From: Apus apus
Lineage: Eukaryota; Chordata; Aves; Apodiformes; Apodidae
DNA: 64,000 nt
Assembly (NCBI RefSeq): GCF_020740795.1
Contig: NC_067286.1
Span: 243,990-307,989, forward strand
Direction of reading: 5' to 3'
Shown: positions 1-11,617 of the stretch, in pieces
Numbering within the stretch: position 1 is the first letter of the stretch
How the letters are laid out: the number at the start of each line of letters is the position of its first letter
Notes under the pieces: generated by a model
What the model was told of the DNA's origin: nothing
Seen by the model: the letters and a program-made list of their open reading frames with translations, nothing else
Database searches by the model: none
Program-made: the position numbers and the translations under genes

Positions 1-140
1 TGTCTCCACAGGCACCAGGGTACCCACCGCCATGTCCTGAATGGACACTGGCACACAGAGGGACCCAGGGCCAGTTGGTGACACCTTCGGGATGTTCAGG
101 GTCCGCTCTGGGCCCTTCTGGGGCAGCTTTGGGGGCTCAC

Positions 141-3100
141 CTGAGGGGGGAACTGCTCGTCAGTGAGAGTGAGGATGTAGCTGATGGTGGTGGCCTCGTA
201 GTCCAGGCAGAGGCGGGCGAGGAGCAGCAGCAGGGCCGGGGGGGCTGCAGGAGCCCCCCGCTCCGCGGGGCCATCAGCAAAGCCACGGGCGGTGCGGCAC
301 AGCCAGCGCATGAAGGCCACCACCAGCCCCTCGCGCACCGCTGCCACGCAGAACTCCCCCTGCCACCAACAACCTGTGTTACGCCCCAGAAGTATCACCG
401 TGGGGCCCCAAAACCCCACAAAGTTCCCCCTGCAAGCTCCAAACCACTCCAGTCACCCCAAACTGCCCTGTGGGACTTCCAAATTTCCCATGACCCCCCC
501 CCCCAGCTGCCCTGTGCATCCCCAAAACTACCCCGTGCCAACCCTGGATCACCCCAGTCACCCCCAAACTGCCCTGTCGGACTTCCAAATTGCCCATGAC
601 CCTCTCAGCCACCCTGTGCAACCCCAAAACTACCCTGGATTACCCGTCACCCCCGAACTGCCCTGAAGGACTTCCAAATTGCCCAGCACCCTCCCCAGCC
701 CGCCCCTGCAAGCCCACCTTGAAGTAGGGCAGGCTGGCGAAGGCCACGTCCCTGGCGGTGAAGAGCTGCACGTAGGCCAGGACGGCCTTCAGCTGTCCCA
801 GGATGGAGGAGGCCAGTGTGGCCAGCAGGTCGGGCAGGCCGGGCCCCTCCTTGCCGGGGGGCCGGGGGGCGGCCAGCGCCTGGCGCACGTCGCCCAGGCA
901 GCCCAGGAAGAAGGTCTGCAGCGCCCGCAGGTACCGCTCCACCCGCTCGCGCGCCGCCCGCGCCACCAGCGCGGCGCCCGCCTCGGCGCCCGCGGCCGGC
1001 AGCAGCTCCAGCAGCGCCCGCAGGCGGCGGTGGAAGCGGTCGAGCGCCCGCACCAGCAGCGACGTGTCCCCCAGGCCCCGCTCCAGCGCCAGGCGCCGCT
1101 CCAGCAGCTGGAAGTAGCGGGCGGTGAGGGCGGCGGCGAAGGCTTCCAGGCGGGAATCCCCCGCGCCCGGCCGGCCCTGGAACAGGCTGCGGTAGGACGC
1201 GGCCAGCAGGCACAGGTTGCCCACGAAGGCCGAGCTGCCGCGGTCCACGAAGTCGAGGATGTCGGAGGCGGGCGGCGGCGTGGCAGCTGCGCCCGAGGGG
1301 TCGGGCCCGGGCAGCTCAGCCTCCAGTGCCGCCAGCTCGGCCTCCAGGCGTGCGCCGGCCTGGCTTAGGAACTCCTCACACAGCTCCTCCGGCGGCTCTT
1401 CCAGCTGCAACAGCATCTCCACGCACTCCGTGAGCTCTTTGGGGTCCAAGGTGTCATCCCTGGTTGGGAGGAGAAACGGGAGGTCACTTGGGAAGGTGGG
1501 AGGTTGCGGGGTTAACAGCGGCACAGCAAGAAAACCAGGAATAAGCAACAAAAGCCATCAGTAGGCTTCAGAGTAAACAGTAATTATTCAAAAAACTAGG
1601 GGAAAAAGATACCTGACAACATCAGCACCCTAGAAGTTAACAGGAGCTGCAGTAATAACTCACTAAAGATTGTCAGTAGGTTCCAGAGCTTACAATACTA
1701 ATGAAAACTCACTACACACATTACAGCTCTTCTGCAGGTTCCAGAACTGTCCCTTCACCACAAAACCACGAGGAGCCTTTGAAGAGCCCTCAGGGGTGGT
1801 CATTTACCCCCTTGCTCTGCCCAAAGGACAGCTCTCCGGGTTGTGATCAGTGGGCCCAGGGTAAATGCCTCCTCCCCAGAACGTTCCTGGGGGCTGTTCT
1901 CCTTAGGCTCCAGATCGATCACCCCTGGCCCTTGCAAAGCTGTCTCCTGCTTATCAGTAGGTGCCAGGGTTAACAGACCACAACCACCACTGCCCCATCA
2001 AGAAGGCTGTTTCCCAGAGCCGCCACCAGCGGGTTCCCACGTGAACACCCCCCCGAACCCCGTTTCCAAGCGCTGCCACCAGCAGGCTGCAGAGGGGACG
2101 CACCGCAGGCGCGCGCGGAGGCGCCGGGCCAGGTCGGCCATGATGGCGTGGCTCTCGTCCTCGATGGCGCGGAAGGAGGGCAGGTGGCGGTAGTGGCGCA
2201 GGACGGCGCGGGCGCGGGCGAAGCAGCGCAGGGCGCGGGCCGGGTCGCCCCCCGGTGCCGCCCAGCGCCGCAGCCGCCCCGGCACCTCCACCAGCGACTG
2301 CAGCTTCCGCAGCAGCGCCTGCACCCCTGGGGGGTGGGGGGTCAGGGGTGAAAAAGGGGCAGGGGCAGGAGAAAGATTAGCCCCCCCCTGGGGCCCGCCC
2401 AGCACCCAGATCTGCCCCTCAGATCCCACCATCCTCCCATTGTCTGCTGCCAACACCCTGGATCTGCCCCCCCTTGGGGCCTTCTTACCCCCCCCGATCT
2501 GCCCCTCAGCATGATCTGTCCTCCAACCCCCCCAGTTCTGACCCATAACCTCCAGATCCGTCCCAGCAAGGACCCTCCCTTCGATCTACTCCTACCCACA
2601 AGATCTGTCCCTAAGATCCCTCCAACCCCCCGGATCTGCCCCCTCGGCAGATCTATCCCCCCCCCGGATAGACCCCTCAGCCTTCCTCCTCATTACCAGC
2701 CCTCCAAACCCCCCAGTTCTATCCCATAACCCCCAAATCTGTTCCCCCAAGGATCCCCCAGCTCCCTTCAACCTACCCCAACCCCCAAAATCTGCCCCCA
2801 AGTCCCCAGACCTGCCCAGTAGGGCCCACTCAACCCCTCAGACCTGCCCACGTGCCCCACGACCTGCCGCTCAGGCCCTCCCTCAGCCCCCCGTACCGGC
2901 CAGCTGGGCGCCGCGGCGGTGCCCGTCCTGCAGCGCGGCGCTGACGCGGGCGCTGGAGGTGCTGATGGCGGCCATGTTGGCAGCCAGGTCGTCCATCTCG
3001 GCCTCCATGCGCCGGAAATCGACCTTCATCTTTCGGATGGTGTCTGGGGAGAAGGGCCCGGACGCCTGGGTCCCTCGGCTGCCCGGGACACCCCCCCGCC

Positions 3101-4208
3101 CCGGTCCCTCCCGGACGCCTGGGTCCCCCCCCCCCCGCCCCCGCCCGGTGCTCACCGGTGGCCGAGATGAACTTGTTGTAGTTCTCGTAGAGCAGGGTCT
3201 GCATGTCGCTGTCCAGGGCGCGGATCTCCCGCCCCAGCGCGGCCTCGCGGGCCAGCAGCTGCCCCAGGGGGCACTCGCTGCGCACCTGCAAGGGGCAACA
3301 GTCGCACAACTGCCCCCAGCCCCACTGCCCCCCCCCGTGAGGCACCGCTCTGGCCCCCAGTTTGTTCCCTGGAGCCTCTAATTGCCCCCTCGGCGTCCTC
3401 AACTGCCCCCCTCAAGCTCTAACTACCCCCCATAGCCCCTCTGGAACCTGAAGCTGCCTCCCAGGACTGACAACTGCCCCTCAGACCCCTAATTATGCCC
3501 CTGGGTTCCTCCTGGGATCTGGAAATGACTCCCAAGAGCCTCCAGCCAGCCTGCGGGGATCCTCAACTGCCCCCCAGGAGCCCTAACTGCCCCCCAAGGG
3601 CTGCTAACTGCCCCCAGGAGCCCTAAGTGCCCCCCGAGGGCTGCTAACTGCCTCCCAGGAGCCCTAACTGCCCCCCAGGAGCCCTAACTGCCCCCCGAGG
3701 GCTGCTAACTGCCCCCAGGAGGGCCCCCATACTGTCCCCGCTGAGACAACAGCGTCCCGAAGAGCCCCCATGGGATCAGACCCACGGGGTGCCCTGGGGT
3801 CCCTCTTGGGGTGCCCTGGGGTCCCGGGGGTGCCCTGGGGTCCCGCCCAGCCCCCGCGGCTCCACGCGCCGCCCCAAGGACCCCTCTGAGGGGCTCCCGG
3901 GGGGTCCCCGGCGCCATTTCGGGGTGATCCGGGGGTCCCAGAGCTCCCACTCGGGGGGGTGTCTTGGGGGGGGGGGGAGCGGCTCGGGGAGAGGTCGCGG
4001 TGAGGTCAAAGGTCACCTTATTAAGATAAACTTCCGGGTCGAAGCTGGGCCCGTCGATGTCCGCGGGGTCCGGGGCCGCCTCCCCCGCCCCGGCCGCGGA
4101 CGGCCCGTAGTAGCGCTGCAGGGGCCCGTGCGGCCGCCGCCACCCGCTGCCGCTGCCGGCCTCGGGGCTGCCCGCGGCTCCGCTCCCCGCCGCCGCCTCC
4201 TCCGCCAT
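141..4208 (-). CDS. VPS51: VPS51 subunit of GARP/EARP tethering complexes (5' two-thirds of the gene; 3' end off window)
   Basis: VPS51 is the small core subunit of the GARP and EARP tethers, which capture endosome-derived vesicles at the trans-Golgi network or recycling endosomes. Six coding exons on the minus strand join in phase: 4208-4017, 3285-3156, 3043-2897, 2326-2104, 1459-718 and 359-141, giving 551 codons against about 782 in the human protein. The remaining exons lie left of the window. Diagnostic stretches are FDPEVYLNK at the end of exon 1, [19 protein letters not shown] in exon 2, DTIRKMK and DFRRME in exon 3, ALLRKLQSL in exon 4, [18 protein letters not shown] in exon 5 and LSRLCLDYE-like [20 protein letters not shown] in exon 6. 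The start is the first ATG, followed by an Ala/Gly-rich leader like that of the human protein. Exon GC content is extreme and introns are short and repetitive, so this gene is easily lost from short-read assemblies. Identity is secure; exact splice sites are inferred. Confidence 0.95.
376..700. repeat. Minisatellite in VPS51 intron 5, about three copies of a ~100-base unit
   Basis: Within the intron between VPS51 exons at 359 and 718, the phrases CCCAAACTGCCCTG, GGACTTCCAAATT and CCCAAAACTACCC recur in the same order about three times, starting near 457, 563 and 650. The unit is roughly 90-105 bases and pyrimidine-rich on the plus strand. It is a simple tandem expansion with no coding signal. 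Confidence 0.7.
1557..1975. repeat. Dispersed 23-base motif, three decayed copies in VPS51 intron 4
   Basis: A motif close to TCAGTAGGTTCCAGAGTTAAC appears at 1557-1579, 1672-1694 and 1953-1975, with a partial fourth copy near 1728 (GCAGGTTCCAGAA). Spacing is uneven, so this looks like a decayed minisatellite or a small transposon remnant. Family not recognised. Confidence 0.45.
2380..2860. repeat. C-rich low-complexity repeat in VPS51 intron 3
   Basis: The intron between VPS51 exons ending at 2897 and starting at 2326 is filled with short variants of GATCTGCCCCC, CCTCCAACCCCCC and CCCAGATC. It is imperfect tandem low-complexity DNA, strongly C-rich on the plus strand and G-rich on the transcribed RNA. 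Confidence 0.6.
3390..3725. repeat. Short tandem repeat in VPS51 intron 1 (AACTGCCCCCCAGGAGCCCT type)
   Basis: Units of 17-20 bases reading approximately TAACTGCCCCCCAGGAGCCC repeat at least six times between about 3560 and 3720, with looser copies back to 3390. Non-coding. Confidence 0.7.
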
Positions 4209-4300
4209 CGCTCCGGCACTTCCGGCGCCGCCCGGTACTTCCGGCCCTTCCCGCAGCGTCACATCCGCCGGCGCCGCCCCGTGGCCGCGGGGACCGGCCC
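4205..4300 (-). promoter_or_regulatory. VPS51 core promoter with paired ETS sites
   Basis: Just upstream of the VPS51 start codon lie two copies of ACTTCCGG at 4218-4225 and 4237-4244, 19 bases apart and in the same orientation. They are ETS/GABP-type sites, common in TATA-less housekeeping promoters. The surroundings are CpG-dense with no TATA box. The sites are visible; their use is inferred. Confidence 0.55.
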
Positions 4301-5505
4301 GTCACGGCGCGGACACGCGGGGCCGGTCCCGGGGCCGCCTCCGCTGGGCGGGGACGGGCAAGGAGACACCGGCCCCACCGGGAGAGCCAGGGCGGCCCTG
4401 GCCCGTCCAGCCGCCCGTGCCCGCCGCCGTCCGTCGGTCCCCGTGCCCCCTGCTGCCCCGTCCGCGTCCCCCAGGAGGTCCCTGTCCCCGCAGACCCCAC
4501 CGGGAGGGTCCCGGGGGGGCTGGGGACACGTCCCGCCCCCCGGGCAGCCCCGGTTCTGCTCGCCGGGCCGCGGCTGCTGCCGGGGGGGGACGCGGAGGGC
4601 GCTGGAGACCCGGGGGGCTGGGGCAGGGACCCTGCCCGTGCCGCGGGCAGGGCGCGCCGCTTTGGGTGGGACACGCCGTCATATTGTGTGGTTTTTTATT
4701 TTCCCCTTCCAGACGGCACCGACCACGTCTCAGGAACCTGCGGCTCCCCAGAGACCTGCAGTCCCGTCCCTGGGCGACTCCGATCCCAGGAAGCCGCAAT
4801 GGGCGCCTGGGTTCAGAACGTGATGAGTTCCAGCGTCTCGTCCCACCAGCACCCAGACCTGCCCAGGCCCTCGGCAGGGCCCCGTGCCTCACCTGCGGCT
4901 GGCGCTGGCAGCGGCGCGCAGGGAGATCCGCGCCATTCCACGGCGAAGGAGCCTCCGCGGGGACCTGCGGCTGCACCTTTAGATGGCGCTGGGAAACCGC
5001 ACCAACAACCGCAGCCCGCGGCCGAGTCCGGGACAACGCAAACGCTCCCAAATACTTGTACATTCCCCTGGAGCCGGGGGTGTGTGAGGAACATCTGCTC
5101 TCATTTTTATGCCGCAGAAAAAGCACTGGAATGTTGGGACTCTGGGAGAGCCAAAGCCAAAATAAACAAGTACTCAAATAAGGAAATATTTAGAAAATGC
5201 TGAGGGGCAGGAAGTGGGATATGTCCAAGAGAGGATGTCCCAGCACCAAGGCTGTTGCATTTGATCCTACTCCTTGTCCTTGTGCTGCTGTTGTGATCAA
5301 CCCCTGTTCTGGATCCTGCCTTCTCCCATTTCCACTCCCTCAGCATGTTGCTGCGGTTCAAGATTCTCGTGCTCCACACCAGAGGTCACACATCCCCACC
5401 CAGTTTTTCCCAGGACTTCCTAGTGTTGCAGCTCCAACTCCCAGAGGGTTGAGCACGGTTACACGGCGCCATAACCAGCTCCTGAAAGGAGATTCCAGCT
5501 GAGCA
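4301..5505. other. Intergenic stretch between the VPS51 promoter and the BET1L 3' end
   Basis: Positions 4300-4680 are CpG-island sequence. Apart from the candidate plus-strand exon at 4713-5185 I see no conserved coding exon, RNA gene or recognisable repeat. The long open frames here on both strands are products of high GC content. Confidence 0.5.
4713..5185 (+). ncRNA. Candidate terminal exon of a divergent plus-strand transcript upstream of VPS51
   Basis: A strong acceptor (T-rich tract from about 4691 ending in TTCCAG at 4712) opens an exon that ends with AATAAA at 5161-5166. It lies on the strand opposite VPS51 and downstream of the shared CpG-rich promoter, as expected for a divergent long non-coding RNA. 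An open frame crosses it, but its translation resembles nothing I know, so I do not call a protein. I found no convincing donor for an upstream exon. This is an inference from sequence signals only. Confidence 0.3.
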
Positions 5506-5525
5506 AAACATTCTAAAAGCAGGAC

Positions 5526-5531
5526 TTTATT
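5526..5531 (-). terminator. Probable distal BET1L polyadenylation signal
   Basis: TTTATT on the plus strand reads AATAAA on the minus strand, about 1.9 kb beyond the BET1L stop. Another candidate, also AATAAA on the minus strand, is at 6173-6178. A long 3' UTR would agree with what I recall of mammalian BET1L; which site is used cannot be told from sequence. Confidence 0.4.
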
Positions 5532-7415
5532 TACACCAGTAAAAGCCAGTCAGGCCCACCATGGCTACGGAGCCCTTCGTCAGAAGTCACAGGCCTCAGA
5601 AAAGCAGCACAAAGCCCATCACTTCACCCGTTGTTCTTCCAGATGGAAACTGCTCAGAGCTGCCACGTCCTACCAGAGGTGCAGGAAGAAGAGCCAGAGA
5701 AGGTCACTGCTGCTTCCTTCCTACTTGTCTTCCTTGCGTGTTTTTTTCCCCAAATGTGGAAAAAAAAGACACCTCATCCAGTTAGTGGAGTATTGAGTTA
5801 TCAGCCTGGCACAGCTGGAACACAGGACAACACAGCCCATGTACAGATCTGGAGGACCCAGGTTAGTCCAAGGACAAAGGAATTCCTACTGGGTACAAGG
5901 GGGAGACCAAAGGAACATCAGCCATTGAGGGAATGAAGGGTTGTTGGGGAGGAGAAAGCCTGCAGGCTCAGAGGAGGAACAAGCACTTGAGTCCTGCAGA
6001 GGGGCTGTTACAGGAAGGAAAGACAAGGAAGCAAAGACTTCCAGCGAGGAGAAGCAGAACATGTGAGCAGCTGGTACAGAACACAGAGAAGATGAAAGGC
6101 AGCAGCTCTGCTGGCTGGGAAGTGGAAGGTTACACAACAGGCAGGGGGGCTGTCTGAAGAGAGAAATAATGTTTTATTTTTAATTCATTTTTCTTCCTCC
6201 CAACAGCGTTTCTAAAGCTACAGATCTCTTACTTCAGTCATAGGCAGACTTAGGTAACTCCACTGTAGCAGAGCTGGGGTGGTGAGGGCCGTGAGCAGCC
6301 CCTGGAGCCACCCAGAGGGTGCAGGGAGGAGGGAGACCCCAGCTCCTGCGCCCCATCGACGGGCAGGGGGTGTCTTCCCACACAGCTCACACCAGCACAG
6401 GACAGGCACAGCCAGAGCTTCTCTGGTTACCTTCTACAAGAATAAATAGATAAACCAATCCTTCCTTGACCTCCCACCACCACCTCAGCAGCTCTGCTGA
6501 GCAGTTTCCCTTGACGTCAGCCCCTGCTTTTATTTGTACAACGTCCTCCCCAAGTGCTCTAATACCAGGGTATGATAATAGCTGTAATTAACTGGATGTT
6601 CAACATCAGATTTTCTTTACAGTCATTTAGTATTCTAGGGGAGGGCATCTGCAAATGTGTGGGAAGGTACTGGGAGATGCTGTATGTGTGCAAATCAAGG
6701 CAGCTTATGGACTTTGGCCCTTCTTTCTTGCAGGGTTCATCCCTAGCTTCACCCAGGATGATAAAGAAGACCCAGCTAGCAGTTAAAGAATCTCTTGCTC
6801 CTCTGCAATCATTAGAGAGCATCAGGGTCCAGATCTACTGTTAATTATGTTTTAGAGCAGTACAGACTTCATTTCAGCCTAGGGCCACCAAAGTTACCAA
6901 CAGGTCTTCAAGTCAAGGGGAAACTGAGGCCAGGTATCACCTGAGCAGCCACGCTGGAATGTAAGTCACACATTCACACTTCCAAACCTCCTAAATCAGC
7001 ATCCTGAACTCCACAGCTTCCAAAGCTTGGCTGGTTTATTCAACTTCTAAGTACTGATGAGTCTCTGTGAGCCCCATCTCCTCATGAGGCTGGTGCTGAG
7101 CACTGGGCAGGGGGTAACACCAAAGCAGCCCTTACAGCAGGCTGTGCGACATGGACAAGGCAAGAGAGGAAGCTGTGAGCATTTGACAACACCAGCATCG
7201 TGTGATGCATGAACCTTAGTTTAGAATCAAACAGGCATTTTATAAAGAGCTGTCTGAGACCAGCCAGAACAATGACAAGAAGCTGGTGGAAAGAAAAGTT
7301 ATTTGGAAGGTCTGTGGAACTCCTCAGACTCCACTACAGGGCAGGCTGAGGAAGGCGTTGAGCAAGTCTGTCAATTGTCGTGTTGTTTGTTTGTAGAACT
7401 TGCAGAACAACAAGC

Positions 7416-10363
7416 TCAGGTCCCTGCTTTGGACACAAGGTAGTAGAGGATGAAGAAAACAACGACCAGCCCAGCTGAAACAGAGCAGAGCAGCCTGCGG
7501 TTGTCCCTCCCGGAGCGCGCCATGCCGGAGAACCGCTTCACGCTGCCGCTGAGCAGGCCAGTCACGCTCAGGAAATCTGAGTCCTGAGCAGGAGAGAAAA
7601 TGCAGAGGGAAGCATGATAAGCAGATGAAGATATCCCCGAAGAACCTCCCACTTCCTGGCTAAAACACGTGTGCACAGGGGGCTGCGCAGTCACTGCCCG
7701 TCTCTGCACACCCACCGCATCTCTCTCAGGCCCTTCCTGTCCCAGGCTCCGGCTCCAGGAGCAGCACCATTCCCACCGGGCCCAGAGTGGGGACACAAAA
7801 AGGACAGGGGAGGGTCTCTTCCAAAACTAAAACAAAACTGCCTCCCCTTTTCTAAAACGGGGTCTACCTGCTGCTGGACCGTTCAATCCTTCCCATGCAG
7901 CTTGTTCTGCTGGGAGCAGCTTGTTAACAGCTCCAACCAGAGGACACCTCCCTGCACGGGGCAGGCCCAGCAGCACGGACACAGCTGACAGTTCTGGCCA
8001 TTAGTCCTGTTTCTCCTTCAGCATGGCATGGCCATGTGCAGCTGTGCCCGATGTGGCATACAAGTCTTAAATATCACAGTCATGCATTTTTATTTTGACT
8101 TCTGATCTGTTCTCCCTATCCACAAACTACTCGGAGCTTCTGCTCTTGTTGCTCCTGAAATGCCTCAAAAACTTCTTGGTAACAGCAGCACAATTTCACC
8201 AGGAGTCATGGCCTTTCTCCAAAAAATCCTCAGTAGGTAACCCCTCTGCTGCAGGCATCTGCTGTTCTGGCCTCTCCCTGTGATTTTCCATCAGCAGCCA
8301 AAGCTTAAGCAGCAGATGACTCTGGGAAGCAGCTGTGGTGTCCCCGGGGCTGTGGGTGATGGCGGAGCAGGCACCAACCGACCCAGAGCACCAGCTCTGC
8401 TGCTCCTGGCAGGAGCCTGGCTGCTAGTGTGACCCTGAGACATCAACAGCAGTACCAACAATCAGAGCAGGGGGGCAACAGGCCCCTCTCCCAGCATCGG
8501 CCACCAGAGGCAGCTCTGCAATCCCAGTCAGGAGCTAATCCCACCTGTGTTTCCTGCACCAGTCTCTCTCCAGATGCTCAGCACCAACTGTCTTGCCCCT
8601 TTGGACAAACTGACATTGGCAGCTGCTGAGTCTTGGTGTTTACATACCAAGAAGCCCACTGGAAATGGGTTTAGCTGGTTTGCCCTGGTTTGCCAGACCA
8701 ACCACCGACTTAGCTAGCTTTGAACTGCTGTCAGACTTTCAGAGTTAATTGCACAAAAAAGCTGGGCTTTTCCCATCTCCCTGGTTCCTTACCATGCCAT
8801 CCAGGTAACGGTTTTGCTCGTCAGCATCTTTGTCAATATCCAGAGCCAGCTACACAGGGGAAGGCAGGAAATGGGAATTAATGAACTTTTCATGTAGAGA
8901 GAACCTCCAACCCGTCTAGTGCTGGCAGAATTTGAACTGCACATCAGAGAAGCGAGCCACTGCTTCCCTGTCTCTTAAGATTCTCATTTTGTTACAGGTT
9001 GTGGAACTTTTTCAGCTCTGCAGTGCTGAAAATAAAGCCTGTCTGAAATTGTCACATAGAGGGCAGGAGTATTTACATGCTGGGACACCACAGCAGGAAT
9101 TCAGAGTCTTCCCTTCCACAAGGCAAGTCACTGACTTCTGTTAAGCCCTAAATCAAAATATTTTATGTTAGTAGGAGCAAACTGGCTTTAAGAACACCAC
9201 TTGCACACAGACACGTGTAGATGTGGTGCTTTCAGACACGGTTTAGTTGTGGGCTTGGCAGTGTGCTAGGTTAGTGGTTGGACTTGATGATCTTAAAGGT
9301 TTTTTTCCAACCCAAACGATTCTATGTTTTTTCAAAACTAATTTGCCTGAATTTTTATTGTGACTTTTTTCCTGAGGAGGTGTGCTTAGCAATACCCCTC
9401 TGTGCAGCTTTTACGTTTCTCTCTGTGACTGAAACTCCTTCCCCGAGTGCTGTGAAAGTGACATCACTCCCTTTAGATGATGGTGCTAAGCCTCAAAAGG
9501 AAAGTGGAAATCCATAGAGCCGTCCCTGGCACTTCACAGGTGACAGTGAACCATCGCCAGCACCCGAGAGCCATGAACGCCCAGGAATCCTTCTGCACTG
9601 AGCACAGGGTCGCATCTCCCGCAGAACCTGCGGGAGCAGCCTGGATACGGACGCCCTGTCCCTCCTTCCCCGCGGTGCCTGCCGGGGGCTCGGCCACTCA
9701 CCGACTTCAGCCTGGTGACCTTGCTGGCCAGGCTGTCTGCCATACGCTTGTTCTCCGCATCCAGCATATCCTCCACGGCACCTGGACTCTGACCTGGGGG
9801 GAAAACAGCAAGCAGCAGTTTCACCTGGCCCGGTACCCGTGTATTTGCCCACCTGACGTGGCAGTCGCGGCAGCGTCAACTTGTTGCCCGACTGGTCCCT
9901 CACTTGCCACCGAGGCCGTGACGGCCGCCTCCTCGCGCCTGCGGCACCAGGAAACACCCCCAAACCGTCTTTGACAAAAACACCCCAAACTTTCCCCAAA
10001 GGGACCAGCTCAGCGCCCCTGACCCGCGCCCCGAGCCACCAGCACCAACGAAGCCGCACAGGGTCCTCGTGCCCCAGCGACGCCTCCCGCCGTGCCCCCC
10101 TTCGGGATCGGGGCGAAACCGCGCGAATTTGGGGCACTTCTCCCCCTTCTCAGCCGTACCGGGGGGCTCCCGGCTTTGCCTCCCCGGGCCCGCAGGCCTG
10201 AGGCGGCTCCCAATGGCGGCAGCCCCCCCTCCCCGATCCCCTCCCGCCCCTCAAGCGGCGCGGGGACCCCCGCCCACCCACCCCCCCAATGCGGACAGCG
10301 CGGGGGGAACCCCTGCCCGGCCCCCCGAACGCTCAGCCCCGCACCTCGGCCCCACTCCGCCAT
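7416..10363 (-). CDS. BET1L: BET1L (GS15) Golgi Qc-SNARE
   Basis: BET1L is a tail-anchored Golgi SNARE that pairs with syntaxin-5, GOSR1 and YKT6 in intra-Golgi and endosome-to-Golgi retrograde fusion. Four coding exons on the minus strand, 10363-10345, 9793-9702, 8849-8793 and 7583-7416, join in phase to 111 residues, the same length as the human protein. Exon 1 gives MAEWGR. Exon 2 carries SPGAVEDMLDAENKRMADSL and SKVTRLKS. Exon 3 gives LALDIDKDADEQNRYLDGM, the SNARE-motif core with its central glutamine. Exon 4 holds SVKRFSGMARSG and a C-terminal hydrophobic anchor (about residues 91-106). The first coding exon is only 19 bases, so automated models may miss it. Head to head with RIC8A, as in mammals. 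Confidence 0.97.
9208..9328 (+). mobile_element. CR1 LINE 3' tail in BET1L intron 2
   Basis: The text around GGTTGGACTTGATGATCTTA and the end CAACCCAAACGATTCTATG are the characteristic 3' end of an avian CR1 LINE, lying on the plus strand, antisense to BET1L. Only the 3' tail is present, as is typical of 5'-truncated CR1 copies. It looks moderately old. Confidence 0.85.
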
Positions 10364-11617
10364 GGCGGCCCCGGGCCCCGCCTCCGCGGAACGGCCCCGC
10401 CCGCCCGCCCGGCTGCTCGGGGCGGCCCGCGCGGCGGCTGCGGCGCTGCCGGGGCCCCGCGCCCCTCCCCGGGGCCGTCCTCACCCCCCGGGCCTGCCCC
10501 GCCGCCGCCCCCCGGGGCCAGGAAATGAGGCAGGAGGCCGGGGAGGAAGGTGCCGGCGCTTCCCTCCCCGCCGGGCCCAGGCTCCCCGCGGGCGGGCCGG
10601 GGTCGGGCCCAGCCCCAGCCCCGCCGAGGGACTCCGGGCCGCAGGTACCGCCAGCGCCTGGCCCGGCGCAGAAAGGGGCCTGGAGGGGGCTGAAAGGGGC
10701 AGGTAACGGCGCGGGAGGGAGGTGCAGACGTGAGGAGCGAGCTGGGGGTGCGGGGCGGCGGGAGGGGGCACGGCGGGTGCTGCCGGCTGCTCTCGCCGTC
10801 CCCCCGAACCGGGGAGGGGGCGGCCCCCCCAGCCCGGGGACACCGGGGGGCCCGGCCCTGCGTCCCCGAGCCCCCCCGTGGCTGTGCGGGGCAGGGGGGG
10901 AAGGACCTGGCGATGGCCCCCGAGCCCGGCGCGGGCTCGTGCGGCCGGGGCTGTTGGGCCCGCACCGGCCCCGGCGCTGCCGCGGTTCGCGCCGTTAGGC
11001 GTTAACTTCCCCGCAGTCCCGGCTCGCCGGGCTCCAGGGGCTGTTGAACTTGCGCCTGTGTCTCAAATCACCTCATCGTCCGCGTCCTTATGCGCCTCGG
11101 CTCGTTCCCGTGAGTGTGGCGGGGCGCGGAGCCGGGCGGGGCTGCGGCCCCTCGGTGCGGGCGGCCCTGCCCGGAGCCAGACGGGAGGTGCGTTCCTGCC
11201 TCTCCGGCCTCCCCTTCATCCCTCTTTACTCCACAGGCACGTTTCTGGAGGTTTCCCCCCCCCCCCCGCCCTGTGCAGGAACAGAAACCAGGCCAGCCAG
11301 GGGAGGAGGAGGCAGAGCTATTTCGGGGAGCTGCTGTTATCTGCTCTCTGTTAATCCCCCGGCTGGGTGGGGGAAGGTTTTCCCGGAGCGCTTTGCTGGG
11401 AGGGCTCGTATTAAACATTGGAGAGCAAAGAGGAAGAAGAGGATTAGTGGGAGAGAGAGGAAGCCAGCTGCTGGTTTTACGCGGGTTTTCCATCTGCTCT
11501 GCTTTTATGGGTGCCACAGCGTGAGCCGTCTCACTTGGCTTTGGTTTTGTTGTTTTTTTTTTCCTGCTGTTTTGTTTTTTTTCCCCTCTTTCCTCTCCTC
11601 ACCCCCTTCCCTCTCAG
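10364..11617. promoter_or_regulatory. BET1L/RIC8A bidirectional CpG-island promoter and RIC8A 5' UTR intron
   Basis: BET1L (minus) and RIC8A (plus) start codons are 1.36 kb apart. Positions 10364-11110 are very CpG-rich with no TATA box. A CCC|GTGAGT donor at about 11109/11110 and a long pyrimidine tract ending in CTCTCAG at 11617 suggest a non-coding first RIC8A exon ending near 11109 and a 5' UTR intron of about 0.5 kb. Large open frames on both strands here are GC artefacts. Confidence 0.6.

Noticed and set aside
3789-4823. 344-codon plus-strand open frame across the VPS51 start
   Set aside because: Antisense shadow of VPS51 exon 1 and its GC-rich promoter.
10069-10998. 309-codon plus-strand open frame over the BET1L/RIC8A promoter
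   Set aside because: It is Pro/Arg/Ala/Gly-rich CpG-island text overlapping BET1L exon 1 on the other strand, with no family similarity.
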